Assembly: GCF_900117315.1 (NCBI RefSeq)
Contig: NZ_LT630337.1
Span: 697,965 to 761,964 of the forward strand
DNA: 64,000 bases
Reading direction: 5' to 3'
Source: Bacillus massilinigeriensis
GTDB taxonomy: Bacteria > Bacillota > Bacilli > Bacillales > Cytobacillaceae
The first letter of the stretch is position 1. The number at the start of each line of letters is the position of its first letter. This document shows positions 1 through 7,987 of the stretch, piece after piece. The position numbers were made by a program, and so were the translations under genes. The notes below the pieces were generated by a model. That model saw only the letters and a list, made by a program, of their open reading frames with translations. It searched no databases and had not been told where the DNA came from.

Positions 1-104
1 ATCCAGAATCTCAATTGATTCAAGTATCATCTCGAACTGGCGAAGGATTGGATGTGTGGCTCTCATGGATCAAGCAAGCATACATACAAAACCAAGAGCG
101 ATAA
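1..104 (+). CDS. hypB: HypB C-terminal end (partial)
   Basis: Frame 3 is open from the window edge to TAA at 102-104 and encodes about 33 residues ending PESQLIQVSSRTGEGLDVWLSWIKQ and beyond (read in pieces: SSRTGEGLD, VWLSWIK). This matches the C-terminus of the HypB GTPase, whose last conserved block is S-x-R/K-T-G-E-G-x-x-x-W. HypB is the GTP-dependent nickel insertion protein for [NiFe] hydrogenase. The next gene, hypF, begins inside this frame, so the two are translationally linked. Only the 3' end is visible; the assignment rests on this short tail and on the hypFCDE genes that follow. Confidence 0.8.
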   Translation, partial: PESQLIQVSSRTGEGLDVWLSWIKQAYIQNQER

Positions 105-2392
105 AAATAACAGTGAAAGGGCGGGTTCAGGGTGTCGGATTCCGCCCCTTCATTTTTCAATTAGCAGATGAATATGGAATTAAAGGAACCGTCCAAAACA
201 ATATGGATGGAGTTAAAATATATGCAGAAGGTGATGGAAAGGCCATTGAAGACTTTGTAGCTTCTATCCAATCTAAATCACCAAGGCTATCTAGAATTGA
301 TCAAGTTGAGGTAATAGAGGTTGCTTTTTCTGGGTTTCAAATCTTCAGTATTATACCAAGCGAACGTACAGGTAAGTCATCGCTGGTTATTCCCATTGAC
401 TCAGCTGTTTGTGATGATTGTTTAGATGAAATGAGAGACCCGAAAAATTTTCGCTATCGTTATCCATTTATCAATTGTACTCAATGTGGGCCAAGATACA
501 CCATTATAGAAGCTTTGCCATATGACCGGCCATACACAGTAATGAAGGAATTTGATATGTGCAATGAATGCAAAGATGAATATGAGGACCCAATGAATCG
601 GCGTCACCATGCTCAACCGATTGCTTGTGGAACATGTGGCCCAGAGGTTTGCTTAAAGACCATGAAAGGGGAAGTTGTCGCAAAACAAGAAGAAGCAATG
701 AGTATGGCTTCCTCTCTTTTACATAAGGGAAAAATTATCGCCATCAAGGGGATTGGTGGTTATCATTTGGCATGTGATGCATTTAATGATATAGCAGTCA
801 GCACCCTTAGGGAAAGAAAAGGGCGTCCGAGTCGTCCTCTAGCGGTTATGGCAGCAACAGTTAATGTGGTAAAGGAGATATGTCTTGTCTCAGATCAAGA
901 AAGGGATGTACTGAAATCACCGGAGGCTCCTATTGTTATTATGAATAAGAAAAGGGATAGCGGCTTAGCCGATGGTCTTGCCCCTGGTTTGAACACAATA
1001 GGTGTCATGCTCCCTTATACCCCTCTTCATCATTTATTATTTGATGAAGGTGAGATTACTGTTTTGGTCATGACAAGCGCGAATCCATCTGGACTCCCAA
1101 TGCTATATCAGGATGAGGAGGCATTTTCTTATCTTGATGGTATTGCTGACTATGTATTATCAAATACCCGAGGAATTTTGCATCCATTGGACGATTCTGT
1201 TGTTCAGTTTATTGATGGCAAAATGGCCTTTCTAAGAAGGTCAAGAGGTTATGTTCCAGACCCAATGGTAACTAATCAACCTATTCATGGTGTTGTTGCT
1301 CTTGGACCTCAGCAAAAAAATACATTTGCCATAGGCAGGCATGAACAAATTTTTATAGGTCCACATATTGGTGAAATGGAAAATCTGGAGGTTGTCAATC
1401 ACTTTCAGCATGAATTCCATCACTTGATGAAGTGGATGGGAATCCAAGCGGAGACAATTGCTGTAGATATGCATCCAGGCTATATGACAAGTGAGCTAGC
1501 AGAGAAGATGGAAGGGGAAGTCATTCCAGTTCAGCATCATCATGCCCATATGGTCTCTTGTATGGAGGATAATGGGATTAATGATACAGCATTTGGAATA
1601 ATATTAGATGGTACTGGGTATGGTGAGGATGGCCATATTTGGGGCTTTGAAATTTTATATGGGGATGCCTCCAGTTATAAACGGCTAGCCCATCTTAAAT
1701 ATACTCATTTGCCGGGTAACGAAAAGGCGATTAATGAGCCTTGGAGGAATGCTACTGCTATGTTGGTGGATTACTTTGGGGACTATGGACGCCAGTTAGC
1801 AGAAAGATTGTTTCACAATAAAGTCTATGAAATTGAAATTCTTACAAAGATGATTAATAAGGAGCTGAACAGTCCTCTTGCAGGAACATGTGGGCGCTTA
1901 TTCGATGCAGTGAGCGCAATCCTTGGTATTTGTGAAGTAGCCACCTATGACGGAGAAGCGGCCATAAGGTTATCAGAACAAATGATAGAAGGGGCATCTG
2001 TTGAGCCTTATCCGTACGAAATGGTGCAAAACAGTGATTCGGAGCTAGAAATAATAGACTTTGGCCCTTCATTACTAAGTATTGTGAAGGAACGGTTGAA
2101 CGGAGTATCAATCAAAACAATTGTACAAAAATTTCATGAAACGATCGTAGCTATATGTGTTGATCGAATCGTTTCTTTAAGCAAGAAGAATCCAGACCTT
2201 CATAAAAATGTTGTCTTATCTGGGGGAAGCTTTCATAATCCATTCTTGTCAAAAGAAATAGCTAATAGGCTAAGAGATAAGGAGTTTCAAGTATTTACCC
2301 ATGAACGAGTTCCATGTAATGATGGTGGGCTCTCACTTGGACAACTTATCATAGCAGCGAACAAAAAATATGGACAAGAGATGAAGGAATAG
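56..2392 (+). CDS. hypF: Carbamoyltransferase HypF
   Basis: HypF makes the thiocarbamate (later CN ligand) of the [NiFe] hydrogenase active site from carbamoyl phosphate and passes it to HypE. All domains are present in order. The acylphosphatase domain has GRVQGVGFRPF at 22-32. Two zinc fingers use Cys 119/122, 141/144, 169/172 and 191/194. A YrdC-like domain covers about 205-395. The Kae1-like carbamoyltransferase domain carries HHHAH at 494-498. The length of 778 aa is normal for the family. The GTG at 56 has an AAGG 9 bases upstream and overlaps hypB by 49 bp; an ATG at 65 is a second possible start. It is the second gene of a hypB-F-C-D-E run. Confidence 0.95.
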   Translation: MALMDQASIHTKPRAIKITVKGRVQGVGFRPFIFQLADEYGIKGTVQNNMDGVKIYAEGDGKAIEDFVASIQSKSPRLSRIDQVEVIEVAFSGFQIFSIIPSERTGKSSLVIPIDSAVCDDCLDEMRDPKNFRYRYPFINCTQCGPRYTIIEALPYDRPYTVMKEFDMCNECKDEYEDPMNRRHHAQPIACGTCGPEVCLKTMKGEVVAKQEEAMSMASSLLHKGKIIAIKGIGGYHLACDAFNDIAVSTLRERKGRPSRPLAVMAATVNVVKEICLVSDQERDVLKSPEAPIVIMNKKRDSGLADGLAPGLNTIGVMLPYTPLHHLLFDEGEITVLVMTSANPSGLPMLYQDEEAFSYLDGIADYVLSNTRGILHPLDDSVVQFIDGKMAFLRRSRGYVPDPMVTNQPIHGVVALGPQQKNTFAIGRHEQIFIGPHIGEMENLEVVNHFQHEFHHLMKWMGIQAETIAVDMHPGYMTSELAEKMEGEVIPVQHHHAHMVSCMEDNGINDTAFGIILDGTGYGEDGHIWGFEILYGDASSYKRLAHLKYTHLPGNEKAINEPWRNATAMLVDYFGDYGRQLAERLFHNKVYEIEILTKMINKELNSPLAGTCGRLFDAVSAILGICEVATYDGEAAIRLSEQMIEGASVEPYPYEMVQNSDSELEIIDFGPSLLSIVKERLNGVSIKTIVQKFHETIVAICVDRIVSLSKKNPDLHKNVVLSGGSFHNPFLSKEIANRLRDKEFQVFTHERVPCNDGGLSLGQLIIAANKKYGQEMKE

Positions 2393-2404
2393 GGGGAGAA
2401 GAGA

Positions 2405-2632
2405 ATGTGTGTTGGGGTACCAGCAAAGGTCATTGAAAAGCAGGAATATTCAGCGGTAGTTGATGTAATGGGATCAACGATGACAGTGGGAATCATCTTT
2501 GTGCCTGAGGTTGAAGTAGGTGATTATGTCATTGTACATGCTGGACAAGCGATGTCCACCATTGATGAGGAGAATGCGATATTAAGTCTTGAAGAATGGA
2601 GGAAGCTTGTTAATGCTAGAACTCCTGAATGA
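2405..2632 (+). CDS. hypC: Hydrogenase maturation chaperone HypC
   Basis: This is a 75-residue HypC/HupF protein. It begins MCVGVPAKV, with the invariant Cys2 that binds the Fe(CN)2CO precursor together with HypD and later contacts the hydrogenase large subunit. The RBS GGGGAGAAGAG lies just before the ATG. The gene follows hypF after 12 bases, and its end overlaps the start of hypD by about 20 bp. Size and N-terminal motif are both typical of the family. Confidence 0.95.
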   Translation: MCVGVPAKVIEKQEYSAVVDVMGSTMTVGIIFVPEVEVGDYVIVHAGQAMSTIDEENAILSLEEWRKLVNARTPE

Positions 2633-3722
2633 ATTTTCCAACTCAAAATTAAGCCGAAAGCTTTTGAATAAAGTGAGAGAATCTGCAGAAGAGTATATTG
2701 AAAAAAATGGTAGAAGACCTATCTTTATGGAGGTATGCGGCTCACATACAATGGCACTTGCAGAGACAGGGGTAAAGAAGGCACTAAAAGAATATGTGAA
2801 CTTGATTTCTGGACCAGGGTGCCCTGTCTGTGTTACGGATCAAAAATCAATTGATGCAATGATTAAGCTCGCAGATGGAGAAAACCGTATTATCTGTACA
2901 TTTGGAGATATGATTCGGGTACCTGGTACCGAATTTAGTTTGCTTGAGGCTAAGACGGAGGGGAAGGATATTCGAATCGTGTATTCTCCTCCTGATGCGG
3001 TAAAGATTGCAGAGGAGAACCCGGACAAGGAGGTTATTTTCCTCGGCATTGGTTTTGAAACAACGATCCCAGTATTGGGTGTTGCCTTGAGGGCAGCAAT
3101 GGAACGTAATGTAAATAATTTCTCCATGTGGATGACCACAAAACTTGTGGAACCCATCTTAAGAACCCTATTGGAATCAAAAGAAGTCAAAATCGACGGT
3201 TTTATTCTTCCTGGCCATGTTTCTATTATTCTTGGAAAAAATAATTATCAATATTTAGTAGATGAATATCAGATCCCTGGAGTCATTACTGGGTTTGAAC
3301 CCGTTGAATTACTAGGTGGAATCTATAAATTAATACATCAATTATTGGATGAACGCGCTGAAATAGAAAATGATTATTCCTTCGTTGTCACCGATGAAGG
3401 GAATATAGCAGCTCAGTCTTTAATTGAAGAATACTTCAAACCCGTTGATGAGGCTTGGAGAGGAATTGGCGTCATCCCAAAAAGCGGTATGGATATTAAA
3501 GAGGAATTTTCCCAGTGGAATGCGAAGAATCGTTTTCATATTACTGTTGGAGAACCGAGAAAAACAAAATGTCGCTGTGGCGAGATTATTAGAGGGCTCA
3601 TCTCACCGGAGGAATGTCCTTTATTTGGCAAGGCCTGTACTCCGGTAAAGCCAATTGGACCGTGCATGGTGTCTGCAGAAGGGACATGTTCAGCCCATTT
3701 TCAGTATTTGAGGGAGGATTAA
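2613..3722 (+). CDS. hypD: Hydrogenase maturation protein HypD
   Basis: HypD is the Fe-S scaffold protein on which Fe(CN)2CO is assembled with HypC and HypE. Visible motifs are CGSH (Cys42), GPGCPVC (Cys70, Cys73) and a C-terminal cysteine cluster (KCRCGE, EECPLFG, ACTP, GPC, GTC) that would hold the [4Fe-4S] cluster. I chose the ATG at 2613 because GGAGGA lies 9 bases upstream; the frame is open back to a TTG at 2589. That start gives 369 aa, close to the family norm. It overlaps hypC by 20 bp and is followed within 3 bases by hypE, so coupling is likely. Confidence 0.95.
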   Translation: MLELLNEFSNSKLSRKLLNKVRESAEEYIEKNGRRPIFMEVCGSHTMALAETGVKKALKEYVNLISGPGCPVCVTDQKSIDAMIKLADGENRIICTFGDMIRVPGTEFSLLEAKTEGKDIRIVYSPPDAVKIAEENPDKEVIFLGIGFETTIPVLGVALRAAMERNVNNFSMWMTTKLVEPILRTLLESKEVKIDGFILPGHVSIILGKNNYQYLVDEYQIPGVITGFEPVELLGGIYKLIHQLLDERAEIENDYSFVVTDEGNIAAQSLIEEYFKPVDEAWRGIGVIPKSGMDIKEEFSQWNAKNRFHITVGEPRKTKCRCGEIIRGLISPEECPLFGKACTPVKPIGPCMVSAEGTCSAHFQYLRED

Positions 3723-3725
3723 TTG

Positions 3726-4733
3726 ATGAAGGATGAGAGAATTAGTTTAGCCCATGGTGATGGTGGGGAACTGGCTCACAAATTGATTCAAGCTGTATTT
3801 GTTGAAGCCTTCGAACATAATGAATATGCCCGTTTTGATGCCGCTATTTTTCCGGCTTCTTCTGAAAAAATGGCTGTTACGACAGATAGCTTTGTTGTAA
3901 AGCCTATCTTCTTCCCTGGAGGAAACATTGGAAAGCTTGCGATTGCGGGAACAGTGAATGATTTGGCAGTCAGTGGGATGGTGCCTCAATATTTGACTGC
4001 AGGTTTTATTATTGAGGAAGGCTTCAAGGTGAAAGAATTAAAAGAGATAGTTCATTCGATGGCACAGGAGGCGAAAAAGGCAGAGGTTCGAATTGTTGCC
4101 GGGGATACAAAAGTGGTGGAACGAGGAAGCATTGATGGTATATATATTAATACAACAGGAATCGGATTTGCCCATCCTCTTCATACAATCCAGCCGGAAT
4201 TAATGGAGGAAGGGGATTCGATTATTGTTAATGGTACAATCGGTGACCATGGCATTGCAATATTAAGTGCACGAGGAGAACTGGGGATTCAGACAAATCT
4301 TCAAAGTGACTGTGCCGCATTGAATGGGTTGACAGCTAGTGCTCTAGATTCCCTAGATGGTATTCGAATCATGCGAGACCCAACACGAGGCGGATTAGCG
4401 ACCACTCTTGTAGAAATAGCGGAAGACTTCCATGTCACGATGGAGATTGAGGAAGAGGAAATTCCCATTCGAAATGAAGTGAAGGGGGCTTGTGATATTC
4501 TAGGCTACGATCCACTTTATCTAGCGAATGAAGGGAAAGTAATTTTTATAGTCAAAAAAGAGCAAGAAGAGCAATTGCTGCAGATTTTAAAGCAGCATGA
4601 ATTTGGCCTAAATGCAAAAGTCATCGGCCATATAACAGGTAAAGAAAAAGGTGCATTACATTTAAAAACTGGACTTGGAAGTACAAGAAAATTACATAGA
4701 CTATCTGGGATGATGCTACCTAGGATCTGTTAA
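3726..4733 (+). CDS. hypE: Hydrogenase maturation protein HypE
   Basis: HypE dehydrates the thiocarbamate on its C-terminal cysteine to thiocyanate and donates CN to the Fe centre. The protein (335 aa) has the PurM/AIR-synthase-like fold, with AVTTDSFVVKP and RDPTRGGLAT. It ends exactly in PRIC, the conserved tail whose cysteine carries the ligand. ATG 3726 follows GGGAGG by 8 bases, and a TTG lies directly before it. It is the last gene of the hyp run; a hairpin at 4837-4861 is the probable transcription end. Confidence 0.95.
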   Translation: MKDERISLAHGDGGELAHKLIQAVFVEAFEHNEYARFDAAIFPASSEKMAVTTDSFVVKPIFFPGGNIGKLAIAGTVNDLAVSGMVPQYLTAGFIIEEGFKVKELKEIVHSMAQEAKKAEVRIVAGDTKVVERGSIDGIYINTTGIGFAHPLHTIQPELMEEGDSIIVNGTIGDHGIAILSARGELGIQTNLQSDCAALNGLTASALDSLDGIRIMRDPTRGGLATTLVEIAEDFHVTMEIEEEEIPIRNEVKGACDILGYDPLYLANEGKVIFIVKKEQEEQLLQILKQHEFGLNAKVIGHITGKEKGALHLKTGLGSTRKLHRLSGMMLPRIC

Positions 4734-4751
4734 AGACCGGATATGATTAAT

Positions 4752-4771
4752 TTAATCAAACGTTTGATTAA
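4752..4771. promoter_or_regulatory. Solitary 20-bp palindrome, same as the array at 28414
   Basis: TTAATCAAACGTTTGATTAA is a perfect 20-bp inverted repeat 18 bp after the hypE stop. The identical sequence recurs six times at 28414-28695. The symmetric AT-rich arms with central AAACGTTT look like a LacI- or TetR-type operator. The regulator cannot be named from the sequence. It lies about 150 bp upstream of the promoter proposed for the MFS gene that begins at 5231. Confidence 0.6.
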
Positions 4772-4836
4772 TAATTATCAAGGTAGTACTAAATAGAGAA
4801 ATCATGATGAAAATCACTAAAAAATAAATTACTAAA

Positions 4837-4880
4837 GGCTGGCGTAATTCTCTCGTCAGCCAATTATTTTGTACTTTTTA
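4837..4880 (+). terminator. Probable hyp operon terminator
   Basis: GGCTGGCG (4837-4844) pairs with CGTCAGCC (4854-4861) with one G-U pair and a 9-base loop. The T-rich stretch AATTATTTTGTACTTTTT follows. It lies about 100 bp after hypE, with no other gene between. Confidence 0.55.
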
Positions 4881-4900
4881 AAAATCGGGCTACCAAATCC

Positions 4901-4929
4901 TTGAATATTTGAGAAAGATATTATAATAT
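4901..4929 (+). promoter_or_regulatory. Probable promoter for the MFS leader
   Basis: TTGAAT at 4901-4906 is followed by TATAAT at 4922-4927 (15-bp spacing) or TAATAT at 4924-4929 (17 bp). This would start a leader RNA of about 290 bases before the MFS gene. Confidence 0.45.
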
Positions 4930-4939
4930 ATAGGAACCA

Positions 4940-5145
4940 TTATAGAAAGGGTGACCATGGGGCGATGATCTTCTAATCCTATTTTCAAAAAAGCATTCGT
5001 ATAATCACGAAGTCATTTTGGATGGGATTAGTCTGTATTTTTTTAGAAAAAGATGATCGTAGACTTGGTACATTTATGGTGCTATGTCTTTTTCTATGGA
5101 ATCCTAACGACCTTCTATCCAACAATGACGGATAGGAGTTTTTTT
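4940..5145 (+). promoter_or_regulatory. Attenuator-like leader of the MFS gene, with mini-ORFs
   Basis: The leader holds a ribosome binding site (AAAGGGTG, 4946-4953) and two overlapping mini-ORFs. ATG-GGG-CGA-TGA at 4957-4968 encodes M-G-R, and ATG-ATC-TTC-TAA at 4965-4976 encodes M-I-F. CTAATCC (4973-4979) can pair with GGATTAG (5025-5031), with T7 at 5038-5044 behind it. AGAAAAAGA (5045-5053) pairs perfectly with TCTTTTTCT (5087-5095). CTTCTATCC (5112-5120) pairs with GGATAGGAG (5130-5138), followed by T7: an intrinsic terminator before the structural gene. This layout resembles ribosome-stalling attenuators of antibiotic resistance genes. I could not match it to a metabolite riboswitch class. 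The regulatory mechanism is inferred. Confidence 0.5.
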
Positions 5146-5230
5146 GTTTTCAGTATTTTGTAGCCGCCAGAATGTAAATATTATTATCTAGAGATAAAAA
5201 TTACTTTGTAAATAAGAAAAGGGGAATGTT

Positions 5231-6454
5231 ATGTCACAATTATTTAAAAATCGATTTGTTCAAGCCATTTTTCTTTCCTCCGTGTTCCTACAGGTTGGAA
5301 TTTGGATACGAAACTTTGCCGTTCTTTTATTTGTTATGGAGAAAACAAATGGCGATGCCTTTGCTGTTTCGATGATATCTTTAGCGGAATTTGCTCCAAT
5401 CTTTATCTTTTCCTTTATTGGAGGAACTTTTGCGGATCGTTGGCGTCCGAAGAGAACGATGATTTGGTGTGATGTGTTAAGTGCTGTTTCTGTATTCACT
5501 GTTTTAGTGGTACTTATGGTTGGTTCTTGGAAGATTATCTTTTTTGTTATGCTGATATCAGCCATTCTATCGCAATTCTCTCAGCCATCAGGTATGAAGC
5601 TTTTTAAAATGCATTTAAGCCCAGAGCTGATTCAACCAGCCATGTCTATTTATCAAACCATTTTTGCGGTCTTTATGGTTTTAGGCCCAACTCTAGGAAC
5701 CTTTGTTTTCCAACAGTTAGGCATTAATGTATCCATCGCGATTACTGGAGTTGCTTTCCTTCTATCCGCAGTTATGCTTACTTTTATTCCAGCGGATTAT
5801 CAAATGCAGGAGGAGTCAAAGCCGTCCTCTGTACTGGAAGAAATGAAGAGTGGGGTTCGGTATGTCCTAGGGAAAAAGGAATTAAAGATTCTTGGACTTA
5901 GTTTTTTAGCAGCAGGGTTAGCTTTAGGATTAATCCAACCTTTAGGAATCTTCCTTGTCACAGAGCGATTGGAATTAGCGAAGGAAAGTTTGCAGTGGTT
6001 TGTAATGGCCAATGGAATTGGAATGATCCTTGGTGGAGGGGCTTCTGTATTTTTGGCAAAGTCTGTACCTCCTCAAAGGCTTTTAATGATCGGGATGTTA
6101 GCAAATGCGGTAGGGCTATGCATTATTGGAATCTCAACAAACGTCACCATTACATTAGTGGCACAATTTATCACTGGGTTATTTTTCCCTTGCATACAAA
6201 TCGGAATCAATACACTCATTTTACAAAACACAGATGCTGACTTTATCGGAAGGGTGAATGGTACACTAAGTCCACTTTTCTCAGGGGCTATGGTCTTAAC
6301 AATGAGCTTCTCTGGAGTATTGAAGGAAATGTCTTCAATCGTTACGGTATATGAAATATCTGCTGTTCTTTTCTTTATCGGTCTACTCGTGTTTTTACCG
6401 ATTTATCATTTGAAGGCTCCAAATGTCGGTGATGGAATTTTATCAAAAGAATAA
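5231..6454 (+). CDS. MFS transporter, MFS_3-like exporter
   Basis: This is a 407-residue integral membrane protein with about 12 hydrophobic segments. It has the MFS signature loop GGTFADRWRPKRTM between segments 2 and 3. The overall pattern is like the macrolide-efflux/enterobactin-exporter type of MFS proteins, probably a proton-driven exporter; the substrate cannot be read from the sequence. The ATG at 5231 has AAAAGGGGA upstream. It is monocistronic, preceded by an attenuator-like leader (4940-5145) and followed by a strong terminator. The leader suggests that expression responds to an inhibitor of translation, which would fit a drug exporter. Confidence 0.85.
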   Translation: MSQLFKNRFVQAIFLSSVFLQVGIWIRNFAVLLFVMEKTNGDAFAVSMISLAEFAPIFIFSFIGGTFADRWRPKRTMIWCDVLSAVSVFTVLVVLMVGSWKIIFFVMLISAILSQFSQPSGMKLFKMHLSPELIQPAMSIYQTIFAVFMVLGPTLGTFVFQQLGINVSIAITGVAFLLSAVMLTFIPADYQMQEESKPSSVLEEMKSGVRYVLGKKELKILGLSFLAAGLALGLIQPLGIFLVTERLELAKESLQWFVMANGIGMILGGGASVFLAKSVPPQRLLMIGMLANAVGLCIIGISTNVTITLVAQFITGLFFPCIQIGINTLILQNTDADFIGRVNGTLSPLFSGAMVLTMSFSGVLKEMSSIVTVYEISAVLFFIGLLVFLPIYHLKAPNVGDGILSKE

Positions 6455-6467
6455 TGAAGTATTAGAG

Positions 6468-6503
6468 GACCCATGTTAACGAGATAACATGGGTCTTCTT
6501 TTT
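6468..6503 (+). terminator. Terminator after the MFS gene
   Basis: GACCCATGTTA (6468-6478) and TAACATGGGTC (6485-6495) form a perfect 11-bp stem with a 6-base loop, followed by TTCTTTTT. Confidence 0.85.
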
Positions 6504-6571
6504 AATTTAGTACATGACTCCTATATTACCACTTCTAATATAGTAAAAAACAAAATATTCTGTTAATTAAA

Positions 6572-6600
6572 TTTACTAAAGGGTGGTTTTGCTGTATAAT
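6572..6600 (+). promoter_or_regulatory. Riboflavin operon promoter
   Basis: TTTACT (6572-6577), a 17-bp spacer and TATAAT (6595-6600) make a good vegetative promoter. The FMN riboswitch starts about 15 bases later. Confidence 0.75.
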
Positions 6601-6614
6601 ATTATGTAAACAGA

Positions 6615-6757
6615 ATAGTTCCTTCGGGGTAGGGTGAAATTCCCAACCGGCGGTGATGAGGCACAGCCTCTAAGTCCGTGACCCGGTTAACAAATGTTAA
6701 ACGGTGGATCTGGTGAAACTCCAGAGCCGACAGTAAAGTCTGGATGGGAGAAGGAAG
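6615..6757 (+). ncRNA. FMN riboswitch (RFN element)
   Basis: The conserved blocks of the RFN element are present in order. CTTCGGGGTAGGGTGAAATT is followed by CCCAACCGGCGGTGATGAG, GCCTCTAAGTCCGTGACCC, GGTGGATCTGGTGAAACTCC, AGAGCCGACAGTAAAGTC and GGATGGGAGAAGGAA. It senses FMN and controls the downstream rib genes through the terminator at 6835-6874. Confidence 0.97.
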
Positions 6758-6834
6758 AATGGACATTGGAATTTAAGGGGTGAAATAGACATTTTGACCC
6801 TTTATTTAACTATGTATATGTGAAAATATCAAAA

Positions 6835-6874
6835 GCCCTGAAGTATGAGATTTGTTCTCCTTCAGGGTTTTTTT
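6835..6874 (+). terminator. FMN riboswitch terminator
   Basis: CCCTGAAG (6836-6843) pairs with CTTCAGGG (6860-6867), with a further GAGA/TCTC pairing inside, and T7 follows directly. It sits between the aptamer and ribD, as expected for FMN-induced termination. Confidence 0.9.
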
Positions 6875-6895
6875 GTGTAAAGGAGCGAATGGTTG

Positions 6896-7984
6896 ATGAG
6901 CGATCAATATTATATGAGATTAGCTATTGATCTTGCAAAAAGTGCTACTGGACAAACCTCTCCTAATCCTGTTGTTGGTGCAGTAGTTGTAAAGAATAAT
7001 CAAATTGTTGGAATTGGCGCTCATTTGAAGGCGGGAGAACCACATGCAGAAGTTCATGCAATTAAAATGGCTACTGAGAAAGCGGATGGTGCGGTCCTTT
7101 ATGTAACTCTTGAACCTTGCAGCCATTTTGGAAAAACACCCCCATGTGCAGATTTGGTCATTCAATCTGGGATAAAACGTGTGGTAGTCGCAACAAGAGA
7201 TCCGAACCCTCAGGTTGCGGGAAGAGGAATTGAAAAAATGCGCAAAAGTGGATTGCAGGTTGAGGTTGGACTGTTAAAGGAGGAGGCCGAATCCTTAAAT
7301 CAAGTTTTTTACCACTATATTCAATCAGGTATTCCTTACGTAACCCTTAAGACTGCCATGAGCCTAGATGGGAAAATCGCGACCTCCATTGGGAATAGCC
7401 GATGGATTACATCGGAAGAGTCAAGGGAGGATGTGCATGAATTTCGCCATAGGCACGATGCAATTCTAGTAGGGATTAACACCATTATCAAGGATAATCC
7501 CAGTTTGACAACAAGACTTCCTGGAGGTGGGAAAAACCCGATAAGAATCATCCTTGACACTCGGCTTCGCATACCAGTTAAGTCTAATGTCGTAACTGAT
7601 GGAAAAGCAGAAACCTGGATTGTGACAGGCTCTGAGATTAATTCAAGTAAAGTGAGGGAATTGGAGAAAAAAGGAGTGAAGGTTATCCCTCTTGATTCAC
7701 CTGATATCAAGATACCAGTTATGCTAAAGGTTATCGGGCTAAAGGGAGTGACTTCTATATTTGTCGAAGGAGGGGCAGAGGTTCATGGGAGCTTCCTGCA
7801 GGAGAAGGCCTTTCAACAAGTAATTACATATATTGCTCCTAAAATTATTGGCGGTCGTGATGCTCCATCTTCATTTGGCGGGGATGGGATAAGAATGATG
7901 AGTGAGGCGCAGGAATTGGAAATATTGGACATGAAAAAGATTGGACAGGATATACGAATAATTGCAATCCCAAAGGAGGGATGA
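6896..7984 (+). CDS. ribD: Bifunctional riboflavin deaminase/reductase RibD
   Basis: RibD deaminates 2,5-diamino-6-ribosylamino-pyrimidinone 5'-phosphate and then reduces its ribose. The N-terminal deaminase domain has the zinc site HAE (His50-Glu52) with Cys75 and Cys84 in EPCSHFGKTPPC. The reductase domain spans about 145-362, with KTAMSLDGKIA and an EGGAEVHGSF block near the end. ATG 6896 is preceded by AGGAG at 10 bases; a TTG lies one codon upstream. Length 362 aa is normal. It is the first gene of ribD-ribE-ribBA-ribH; its stop lies inside the RBS region of ribE. Confidence 0.96.
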   Translation: MSDQYYMRLAIDLAKSATGQTSPNPVVGAVVVKNNQIVGIGAHLKAGEPHAEVHAIKMATEKADGAVLYVTLEPCSHFGKTPPCADLVIQSGIKRVVVATRDPNPQVAGRGIEKMRKSGLQVEVGLLKEEAESLNQVFYHYIQSGIPYVTLKTAMSLDGKIATSIGNSRWITSEESREDVHEFRHRHDAILVGINTIIKDNPSLTTRLPGGGKNPIRIILDTRLRIPVKSNVVTDGKAETWIVTGSEINSSKVRELEKKGVKVIPLDSPDIKIPVMLKVIGLKGVTSIFVEGGAEVHGSFLQEKAFQQVITYIAPKIIGGRDAPSSFGGDGIRMMSEAQELEILDMKKIGQDIRIIAIPKEG

Positions 7985-7987
7985 ATA

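Noticed and set aside
2840-3190. 116-codon minus-strand frame inside hypD
   Set aside because: It is antisense to the conserved hypD gene.
4940-5145. Known metabolite riboswitch (Mn, fluoride, preQ1, c-di-AMP types) before the MFS gene
   Set aside because: The conserved cores of these classes are absent. The mini-ORFs and terminators suggest translation-linked attenuation instead.
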